Shown here: in pieces, positions 15,227-20,717 of the stretch
How the letters are laid out: each line of letters starts with the position of its first letter
Numbering within the stretch: position 1 is the stretch's first letter
From: CAYYYG01 sp964476135
Lineage (GTDB): Bacteria; Patescibacteriota; Microgenomatia; UBA1406; GWC2-37-13
DNA: 20,717 bases
NCBI GenBank assembly: GCA_964476135.1
Contig: CAYYYG010000019.1
Span: 1-20,717 of the forward strand
Reading direction: 5' to 3'
Notes under the pieces: model-generated
The model's database searches: none
What the model was told of the DNA's origin: nothing
What the model saw: only the letters and a program-made list of their open reading frames with translations
Made by a program: the position numbers and the translations under genes

Positions 15227-15808
15227 ATGGCAATATTCATAAATTTGAACAAAACGTACGAACGAGATATTAAAATTACTAAAGCAGGCGATTATGTAAT
15301 CTTTATGCTAAATTTGTCTGGCTCTTTTGCAATAGATATAGCAGTTCCACACGCAAATGTTGATATATTCGGACTGTATCATGGTAGGGGTAATGAAAAA
15401 TATGAAGTTCATACACTGCAACGCCACTCTAGCCCTGAAGCGCTCTCCAACCTTTACATAAAAGGCGTGTTTGAGTCCCATTCGTCTCTAGATTACCGCG
15501 GGCTTATTCGTATTGAAAAAGACGCTCAGAAAAGTCATGCTTATCAAAAAAATCAGAATTTGATTGTATCAGAAAATGCCACAGTTAATTCAAAGCCATA
15601 TCTGGAGATCCTGGCCAACGATGTGTACTGTACGCATGGTTCGACGACAGGAAAATTGAACATGAATGACATATTTTACCTCCAGACTCGTGGCGCATCT
15701 AAAAATGAAGCGGAAAAATTGCTTATAGACGGATTTCTCGAAGAAATTCGCGATCTGATTTTGCGCAAGGTGCCAAATGTTAATATAAATGAATTAAAAC
15801 ATGCTTGA
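15227..15808 (+). CDS. sufD: Shortened SufD, Fe-S scaffold partner
   Basis: This 193-residue protein has the SufD/SufB beta-helix core and C-terminal helices, including KPYLEILANDVYCTHGSTTG (C135, H137) and IFYLQTRGASKNEAEKLLIDGF. H137 corresponds to the conserved His (H360 in E. coli SufD) near the SufB interface. Typical SufD proteins are about 400 residues. Here the N-terminal helical domain and the early turns of the helix are missing, yet the frame opens cleanly right after sufB and no upstream remnant is visible, so this looks like a compact natural form rather than a broken gene. An AGG eight bases before the ATG is a weak Shine-Dalgarno. Its last 8 bases overlap the sufS start. Confidence 0.85.
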   Translation: MAIFINLNKTYERDIKITKAGDYVIFMLNLSGSFAIDIAVPHANVDIFGLYHGRGNEKYEVHTLQRHSSPEALSNLYIKGVFESHSSLDYRGLIRIEKDAQKSHAYQKNQNLIVSENATVNSKPYLEILANDVYCTHGSTTGKLNMNDIFYLQTRGASKNEAEKLLIDGFLEEIRDLILRKVPNVNINELKHA

Positions 15809-17048
15809 CTTCAGAAGTATTAAAAACGATTTTCCGGTTTTTACCCATAACCCAGGATTGGTATACCTCGACTCCGGCGCGACTGCCCTGAAGCCGAAGC
15901 AAGTAATTGAAAAAATAGTCGAATATTATGAGAAATATCCCGCTAATATCCACCGCGGGATATATAAGTTGTCTGAAAAAGCAACCAAGGAGTATGAGTC
16001 GGCCCGGGAGATTATTGCTAGGTTCATAGGCGCCCCTAGTGCTGAAAATATCGTATTTACCCGAAGCACCACCGAATCTATAAATCTCGTGGCATACGCA
16101 TTGGGAAGACAGATCATGGGGGAGGGTGATGAAATAGTCACTTCGATAATGGAACACCATTCAAATTTTGTGCCATGGCAGGCATTAGCGTCGGAAAACG
16201 ATGCATTATTGAAGGTTATCAACTGTGATCATGAAGGTAATCTCGATCTGGGTAATAATCATAGGGAATTATCACGAATTATAACCAGAAAGACAAAAAT
16301 AGTCGCATTTACGATGGTTTCAAACGTTCTTGGTACAATCAATCCCATCAAGGAAATAATTTCGAGTATTAGGAAGATCAACAAATCAGTAATCATAATG
16401 ATTGATGGCGCACAGGCCGTCCAATCAATGCCGGTTGACGTTTCAGATCTGGATTGCGATCTTTTTGCATTTTCAGGTCACAAAATGCTTGGTCCAACAG
16501 GTATCGGGATTTTGTATGGTAAAAAAGCAGTTCTGGAAATGATGAGCCCATTCCAGTATGGTGGCGATATGATAAGTCACGTTTCGTTACAGGGTTCCGA
16601 ATTTCAGCCGGCTCCGGTGAAGTTTGAGGCAGGTACTCCACATATTGCTGGAGTGATCGGATTGGGAGCCGCGGCTAAATACATAATGTCGATTGGTCAG
16701 CGTGAAATACTTGAGCATGAACAAAAACTTGCCGATTATACATATAAAAGATTACTTGAAGAATTTGCTGAAAAGGTGGATATATTCGGACCTCGGGTCG
16801 GTAAGTCGAGGGTGGGGCTCATTGCGTTTGCCCTCAAGGGAGTGCATCCGCACGATGTTGCGCAAATATTGGATGAGAATAATATTGCAGTGCGTGCTGG
16901 TCACCATTGTGCAATGCCGCTTCACACGTATTTGAAGCAGGTTGCCAGTGTGCGAGCAAGTTTTTATGCATATAATACTGAGTCAGATATCGATGTCCTA
17001 ATACATGGACTTAAAAAGTCGGCTGAAGTATTTTCTACGGATGTATAA
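15801..17048 (+). CDS. sufS: Cysteine desulfurase SufS (group II)
   Basis: SufS uses PLP to take sulfur from cysteine as an enzyme persulfide and pass it to SufU. The 415-residue protein shows LVYLDSGATA, EHHSN (119-122), the PLP-anchoring D202 in MIDGAQAVQ, the Schiff-base lysine K228 in FSGHKMLGPTG, and the catalytic C370 in VRAGHHCAMPLH, which is the group II (SufS-type) context. Length matches the family. The ATG overlaps the sufD stop by 8 bases. The final codons GAT GTA TAA supply the -10 hexamer that precedes sufU. Confidence 0.95.
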   Translation: MLDFRSIKNDFPVFTHNPGLVYLDSGATALKPKQVIEKIVEYYEKYPANIHRGIYKLSEKATKEYESAREIIARFIGAPSAENIVFTRSTTESINLVAYALGRQIMGEGDEIVTSIMEHHSNFVPWQALASENDALLKVINCDHEGNLDLGNNHRELSRIITRKTKIVAFTMVSNVLGTINPIKEIISSIRKINKSVIIMIDGAQAVQSMPVDVSDLDCDLFAFSGHKMLGPTGIGILYGKKAVLEMMSPFQYGGDMISHVSLQGSEFQPAPVKFEAGTPHIAGVIGLGAAAKYIMSIGQREILEHEQKLADYTYKRLLEEFAEKVDIFGPRVGKSRVGLIAFALKGVHPHDVAQILDENNIAVRAGHHCAMPLHTYLKQVASVRASFYAYNTESDIDVLIHGLKKSAEVFSTDV

Positions 17049-17049
17049 T
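17044..17049 (+). promoter_or_regulatory. -10 box (TATAAT) for sufU, overlapping the sufS stop codon
   Basis: TATAAT contains the sufS TAA stop (17046-17048) and ends 10 bases before the sufU ATG. No Shine-Dalgarno lies between. It could give sufU a nearly leaderless transcript separate from sufCBDS. A -35 was not identified. Confidence 0.45.
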
Positions 17050-17059
17050 ATACACATAT

Positions 17060-17434
17060 ATGAATCAGTCTCTATATCAAGATATCATAATAGATCATTA
17101 TAGGCATCCACGTCAGTATGGTTCATTAAAAAAACCCACAAATAAGGTAGATGCATCAAACCCGTTATGTGGCGACATGCTTCATCTGGAAATAACAGTG
17201 AGCGAAGGCATATTGAAAGAGATTGCCTATACAGGTCAGGGATGCGCCATCTCGCAGGCTTCCGCATCGATTTTGTATGAAGATGTGATAGGGAAAAAAA
17301 TAGAAGAGGTCGAGAAGATAGATAAAAATTATTTGCTTAAAAAATTGGGGATAGAACTAAGTCCTAATAGGCTGAAATGCGCGCTTCTAAGTGTGGAAGC
17401 ACTAAAGAAGGCGCTGATTTTAAGTAAAAAATAG
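17060..17434 (+). CDS. sufU: SufU sulfurtransferase
   Basis: SufU is a zinc-containing sulfur acceptor that takes the persulfide from SufS and passes it to the SufBCD scaffold. The 124-residue protein has the IscU-like fold with the ligand set C37 and D39 in NPLCGDML, C62 in GQGCAISQAS and C107 in RLKCALLS. The N-terminal YQDIIIDHYRHPR is characteristic. It is somewhat shorter than many SufU proteins (about 140-150), but all ligands are kept. It closes the sufCBDSU set, and a 47-base gap then precedes the ferredoxin gene. Confidence 0.93.
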   Translation: MNQSLYQDIIIDHYRHPRQYGSLKKPTNKVDASNPLCGDMLHLEITVSEGILKEIAYTGQGCAISQASASILYEDVIGKKIEEVEKIDKNYLLKKLGIELSPNRLKCALLSVEALKKALILSKK

Positions 17435-17481
17435 GGGTTGTAGTTTTCTTTAGGACATACTATCATATAGACTATTATTAA

Positions 17482-17790
17482 ATGTATTTATCTATGGATC
17501 AAACACAGAAATCAGATGCGGCAAACCAAAATAATGCCACAAAGTCACCTTCAGGCCCGGTAAATGTGCGTAATTGGAAAGTTTGGGTTGACCGAGATCT
17601 GTGTATTGGTGCAGCAACATGTATTGCTATCGCTCCCAATACTTTTCTACTTGATTCCGAAGCAAAGGCAATAATACTTGACACGATCGAAAAAGATTCA
17701 GATGATGTTATTCTTGATTCGGCCCGTGGTTGTCCAGTGGCAGCGATTTTTATAGAACAGACAAATGGAGAGCGTGTTTATCCCAAATAA
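17482..17790 (+). CDS. Three-cysteine ferredoxin (probable [3Fe-4S] type)
   Basis: The 102-residue protein has a polar, disordered N-terminus (1-28) and then a single-cluster ferredoxin domain. The motif CIGAATCIAIAPNTF gives C41 and C47, with Ala44 where a C-x2-C-x2-C ferredoxin would have its second Cys, and C84 occurs in GCPVAAI. Three ligands usually mean a [3Fe-4S] cluster, though a fourth non-Cys ligand is possible. The likely role is electron acceptor or donor for the 2-oxoacid oxidoreductase encoded just downstream. A second in-frame ATG at 17494 is an alternative start; the -10-like TATTAT at 17473-17478 is too close to the first ATG to serve it. The gene's end overlaps the next small gene by 26 bases. 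Confidence 0.85.
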   Translation: MYLSMDQTQKSDAANQNNATKSPSGPVNVRNWKVWVDRDLCIGAATCIAIAPNTFLLDSEAKAIILDTIEKDSDDVILDSARGCPVAAIFIEQTNGERVYPK

Positions 17791-17914
17791 CCAGACAGAA
17801 AATAATGAAAGGGAGTGTCCTTCTTGCGGACATTTGACCATAAAAGGTATGCCCGGAGGACCAGATTCTATTTGTAGCCTATGCGGCTATAAAGATCCTT
17901 GTTGTTTTGATTAA
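17765..17914 (+). CDS. 49-residue zinc-ribbon protein
   Basis: This short frame starts at an ATG inside the last codons of the ferredoxin gene (26-base overlap, +1 frame) and stops 7 bases before the oxidoreductase ATG. The product begins MESVFIPNNQ and contains two CxxC knuckles, ECPSCGH (C18, C21) and SICSLCGY (C37, C40), separated by a Gly/Pro-rich turn, then a Cys-Cys pair near the C-terminus (C46, C47). This is a classic zinc-ribbon layout, and a rubredoxin-like iron site is also possible. It is placed in an operon with ferredoxin and ferredoxin-dependent enzyme genes, so a role in electron transfer or complex assembly is inferred. The family is not recognised beyond the zinc ribbon. Confidence 0.75.
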   Translation: MESVFIPNNQTENNERECPSCGHLTIKGMPGGPDSICSLCGYKDPCCFD

Positions 17915-17921
17915 TAAAAAT

Positions 17922-19646
17922 ATGACACAATTTTTGTGGAAAATAGGTGGCGAGGCCGGGTTTGGAATAATGACTATCGGATTGTCATTTTCTAAGATAG
18001 CAGCTAGATCTGGCTATGATATATACGATTATAATGAATACCCTTCACTCATTCGAGGCGGACATAATACTTATGAGGTCAACATATCAGAGAGTCCGGT
18101 TCATTCCACTAAATATATTGTTGATCTGTTAATCTGTCTGAACAAAGACACATACACACTTCACAAAGATCGACTTGGTCCAAATAGTATTGTCGTATAC
18201 GATGCGGATGATTTCGAAATAACAGATCAGGTAAAAAAAGTTGCGATCCCATTCAAAAAAATTAAAAACACACACGAGGTGATGCAGATAATGACCAACA
18301 CGGTTGCAATTGGAGCCAGTATTGCATTATTAGGAGGCGATCTCGAAATATTTAAACAGATAATCGAACAGGAGTTTATGAGAAAGGGACAGGCTGTAGT
18401 TGATTTTAACAACAAGTTCGCAACTATCGGATACGATCACATTCAAACAAATTTTCAGTCTCTGATTCAGCCCATTCTCAAAAAAAGACAGGCAGAGGAA
18501 AAGATAGTGGCCACTGGGAATGACATCTTTTCATTAGGGGCAGTAGCGGCAGATTGTAGGTTGTATGCTGCATATCCTATGACACCATCATCCACAGTTT
18601 TGACCACACTTGCTGCTTGGCAGGAAGAAAGCGGAATGGTGGTTCGACATTCGGAAGATGAGATCGCTGTTGTCAGTACTGCTCTAGGCGCCTCATTTGC
18701 CGGCGTGCGATCGGCGGTCGGTACTAGCGGTGGCGGTTATGCTCTAATGACGGAATCAGTATCTTATGCAGGCGTTGCAGAAATCCCCCTAGTTCTTTTT
18801 ATGAGTATGCGCCCCGGACCGGCAACGGGTATGCCTACCTGGACTGATCAGGGAGATTTGTTATTTGTCGTTCACGGTGGCCATGGAGAATTTCCTAAGA
18901 TTGTATTAAGCCCAGGTGATATAAACGAGATGTTTGAACTCACATTAAAAGCATTTGACTTGGCAGATATATATCAGCTGCCCGTGCTCCTACTTTCCGA
19001 TAAATTACTTAGTGAATCGCACCAGTCTTATCCTAAAACTGCCTTCGATAAAATGATAGCTGAATATAAAATAAATAGGGGTAAACTTGTCGAGAAGGTA
19101 GATGGTGATTATAAACGATATAAACTGAGCAGCGATGGGATTTCGGAGAGGTTAATACCCGGACAGAAAGGTGTTTACTACCAGGCAAACTCCTACGAAC
19201 ATGTCGAAGACGGGCATACGACTGAAGACGCCAAAATACGAATTGAGCAAGCTCACAAGAGGGCTGCAAAATGGGACACATATCTAAAAGATCATTATCG
19301 TGGACCACAAGTTATAGGCGATATCGCCCAGGCAGACGTCTGTTTCGTTTCGTGGGGCAGCAATAAAGGCATAATCGTCGAGGCTATGAAGTTATTATCT
19401 GATTCGGGTAAAAAGTCAGCCCTTATTCATTTTACCCATATATATCCAATGAATGAACAGTCGGTGCGTGCCGTTATACCTGAAAATAAACGTTGTATCC
19501 TTATTGAAACAAACTCACATGCTCAGTTTGGTAAATTGTTGCGGATGGAGACGGGTATAAATATTGCTGAAAAATTACTGAAATATGACGGCCGTCCTTT
19601 TTTACCAGAAGAAATAGTGAATTATGTTAATAAGTCAAATGTATAA
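17922..19646 (+). CDS. korA: 2-oxoacid:ferredoxin oxidoreductase, fused gamma-alpha subunit
   Basis: This 574-residue protein fuses the gamma domain (about 1-190; GGEAGFGIMTIG, EYPSLIRGGHNTYEV) to the alpha subunit (from about 195; YPMTPSSTV at 218, VRHSEDEIAV, GVRSAVGTSGGG, and the SMRPGPATGMPTWTDQGDL active-site region), followed by the C-terminal domain with CFVSWGSNKG. With KorB it oxidatively decarboxylates a 2-oxoacid to an acyl-CoA and reduces ferredoxin, or runs in reverse. Whether the substrate is 2-oxoglutarate, pyruvate or a branched 2-oxoacid cannot be read here; the symbol names the family. A TTG five codons upstream is a weaker start than this ATG, which follows the zinc-ribbon stop by 7 bases. 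The last codons GTA TAA form the korB -10 box. Confidence 0.9.
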   Translation: MTQFLWKIGGEAGFGIMTIGLSFSKIAARSGYDIYDYNEYPSLIRGGHNTYEVNISESPVHSTKYIVDLLICLNKDTYTLHKDRLGPNSIVVYDADDFEITDQVKKVAIPFKKIKNTHEVMQIMTNTVAIGASIALLGGDLEIFKQIIEQEFMRKGQAVVDFNNKFATIGYDHIQTNFQSLIQPILKKRQAEEKIVATGNDIFSLGAVAADCRLYAAYPMTPSSTVLTTLAAWQEESGMVVRHSEDEIAVVSTALGASFAGVRSAVGTSGGGYALMTESVSYAGVAEIPLVLFMSMRPGPATGMPTWTDQGDLLFVVHGGHGEFPKIVLSPGDINEMFELTLKAFDLADIYQLPVLLLSDKLLSESHQSYPKTAFDKMIAEYKINRGKLVEKVDGDYKRYKLSSDGISERLIPGQKGVYYQANSYEHVEDGHTTEDAKIRIEQAHKRAAKWDTYLKDHYRGPQVIGDIAQADVCFVSWGSNKGIIVEAMKLLSDSGKKSALIHFTHIYPMNEQSVRAVIPENKRCILIETNSHAQFGKLLRMETGINIAEKLLKYDGRPFLPEEIVNYVNKSNV

Positions 19647-19647
19647 T
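19642..19647 (+). promoter_or_regulatory. -10 box (TATAAT) for korB, overlapping the korA stop codon
   Basis: TATAAT includes the korA TAA stop (19644-19646) and ends 11 bases before the korB ATG, with no Shine-Dalgarno between. No clear -35 was seen. It could give extra beta-subunit transcript in addition to read-through from korA. Confidence 0.4.
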
Positions 19648-19658
19648 TTTTAATAAAT

Positions 19659-20510
19659 ATGGCAACTGTAAAAGATTTCTCCGGATATACTCCTACCTGG
19701 TGTCCCGGCTGCGGGGATTGGGCCATTGGAGTAGCTATAAAAAGCGCTTTTAGTCAGCTTGGCTATGATCCGGGATCGGTTTTTGTTGCATTCGATATAG
19801 GCTGCTCGGGCAATATGAACGATTTTTTGAACGCCTATGCCATGCACACGCTTCATGGCCGGGCAGTTGCGACAGCTGTGGGCGTTAAACTGGCTAACCA
19901 TGACCTTCCCGTAGTTGTTGTTGGTGGTGATGGGGGTTTGTATGGAGAGGGTGGTAATCATTTTCTACATGCATGTCGTGGAAATCATGACATAACTGTA
20001 ATCGTTCACGATAATATGGTATATGGCTTAACCACCGGTCAAGTTGCTCCTACTGCAAAAAAGGGTTCAAAATCGAAATCAACCCCAGGTGGAATAGTTG
20101 AAACATCAGTAAATCCACTTTCTTTGGCGATCACCCAGGGTGCGACTTTTGTTGCACAGTCCTTTGCTGGAGACGTCACGCATGTAATAAATATGATCAA
20201 AGAAGGTATACAACACAAGGGATTTTCATTGATCAATATTTTACAACCTTGTGTAACGTTCAATAAAATTAACACATATCAATACTATCTAAAAAAGGTA
20301 TATAAGATTGATAATGCATACGATCGTACGAATTATGATCAAGCAATTGATAAAGCACACGAGTTATATGAGGAAAAGTTTCCTCTTGGAGTGATTTATC
20401 AGAGTCAAAGGAACGTATACCATGAACAGCTACCTCAATTATCAGATAAATCATTGCTTCGCCGTGATAAGAAAAACGCAGCGGAGATCTTACTGACAGG
20501 CTTTGTTTAA
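19659..20510 (+). CDS. korB: 2-oxoacid:ferredoxin oxidoreductase beta subunit
   Basis: The 283-residue beta subunit binds thiamine diphosphate and a [4Fe-4S] cluster. The TPP/Mg motif runs from GGDGGLYGEGGNHF (GDGG at about 90-93) to VHDNMVYGLTTGQ (N119). Cluster ligands are likely C15 and C18 in WCPGCGDW, C49 in IGCSGN and C198 in LQPCVTFN, the four-Cys set of this family. A Lys-rich insertion (KKGSKSKS) follows GLTTGQ. Length fits the two-subunit ferredoxin oxidoreductases. It follows the fused gamma-alpha gene by 12 bases and must form a complex with it. No separate delta subunit gene is seen, so the neighbouring ferredoxin is the obvious partner. Confidence 0.92.
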   Translation: MATVKDFSGYTPTWCPGCGDWAIGVAIKSAFSQLGYDPGSVFVAFDIGCSGNMNDFLNAYAMHTLHGRAVATAVGVKLANHDLPVVVVGGDGGLYGEGGNHFLHACRGNHDITVIVHDNMVYGLTTGQVAPTAKKGSKSKSTPGGIVETSVNPLSLAITQGATFVAQSFAGDVTHVINMIKEGIQHKGFSLINILQPCVTFNKINTYQYYLKKVYKIDNAYDRTNYDQAIDKAHELYEEKFPLGVIYQSQRNVYHEQLPQLSDKSLLRRDKKNAAEILLTGFV

Positions 20511-20529
20511 CAATTATAATTTATTGATA

Positions 20530-20558
20530 TTGACATTTAGCAATTATTAATATATACT
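20530..20558 (+). promoter_or_regulatory. Housekeeping-sigma promoter for lon
   Basis: TTGACA (20530-20535) and TATACT (20553-20558) are separated by exactly 17 bases, a near-perfect sigma-70-type promoter. The -10 box ends 10 bases before the lon ATG at 20569, leaving a leader of only about 3 bases. It is the best complete promoter in the window. No CIRCE or other heat-shock operator repeat is visible around it. Confidence 0.75.
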
Positions 20559-20568
20559 GCTAATTAAT

Positions 20569-20717
20569 ATGGCAAATTTACTTGGAGCTTCAGAACAATA
20601 TAAATACCCAATTGTCGCAGTAAGGGATGGGATCGTGTTTCCGAACACAGAAAACGTGCTCGTTTTTGGTAGAAAGAAGAGCGTTGATGCTATTAATCAG
20701 GCTCTAAAGACTGATAA
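20569..20717 (+). CDS. lon: Lon protease, N-terminal fragment
   Basis: Only the first 49 codons are in the window. The product contains YPIVAVRDGIVFPNTEN and VFGRKKSVDAINQAL, matching the start of the Lon N-terminal (substrate-binding) domain, where family members read roughly LPVLPLRDVVVFP followed by VGREKSI. Lon is an AAA+ serine protease that degrades damaged and regulatory proteins. The ATPase and protease domains would lie downstream. The ATG is preceded by a strong promoter and no Shine-Dalgarno, so a nearly leaderless mRNA is predicted. Confidence 0.85.
   Translation, partial: MANLLGASEQYKYPIVAVRDGIVFPNTENVLVFGRKKSVDAINQALKTD

Noticed and set aside
15780..16222. Open frames of 98 and 126 codons on the minus strand within sufS.
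   Set aside because: Both are opposite a strongly conserved PLP enzyme; they show no start signal and no domain-like composition.
17907..17921. A TTG start for the KorA subunit, five codons upstream.
   Set aside because: It overlaps the end of the zinc-ribbon gene, and homologues begin close to the WKIGGEAGFG motif, which fits the ATG at 17922.

Overview
The window looks like the chromosome of an ultra-small, reduced-genome bacterium of the Candidate Phyla Radiation (Patescibacteria), probably on the Microgenomates / Dojkabacteria / Katanobacteria side. That placement is inferred from AT-rich, tightly packed genes, shortened or fused versions of universal proteins (a 193-residue SufD, a TsaC-TsaE fusion, a stand-alone 5'-3' exonuclease), sparse Shine-Dalgarno sequences, and surface proteins with LamG, dockerin, CAP and sortase modules. 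TGA is used as a stop, so the lineages that read UGA as glycine (SR1, Gracilibacteria) are excluded. No tRNA, rRNA, CRISPR array, insertion sequence or phage gene was seen.

Region 1 (1-4268): the end of a YibE/F-like membrane protein, a HAD phosphatase, an MFS transporter, and on the minus strand glmS followed by a YdjM-like membrane hydrolase. Region 2 (4269-4576) is the only gap above 300 bases. It holds several strong stems whose G-U pairs all favour a plus-strand RNA, divergent from glmS. Region 3 (4577-7877) is a cell-surface cluster: a secreted LamG-dockerin protein, a CvpA-CAP membrane protein, a sortase, and its probable LASTG-anchored substrate. A perfect 26-bp palindrome carrying two overlapping -10 boxes separates the first two genes. 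Region 4 (8073-10886, minus) has a FEN1-like 5'-3' exonuclease with a clamp-binding-like C-terminus, downstream of ftsH.

Region 5 (10935-13078) is a t6A tRNA-modification pair, TsaC-TsaE fusion plus TsaD. Region 6 (13094-17434) is a complete sufCBDSU iron-sulfur assembly operon. Region 7 (17482-20510) holds a three-cysteine ferredoxin, an overlapping 49-residue zinc ribbon, and the two subunits of a 2-oxoacid:ferredoxin oxidoreductase. The window ends in the first 49 codons of lon. The Suf genes plausibly supply the clusters needed by the ferredoxin and oxidoreductase beside them.

A feature that runs through the window is promoter placement. Eight genes carry a TATAAT-like hexamer ending only 6 to 11 bases before the start codon, with no Shine-Dalgarno, which predicts leaderless or nearly leaderless mRNAs. 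In three of them the hexamer contains the stop codon of the preceding gene.
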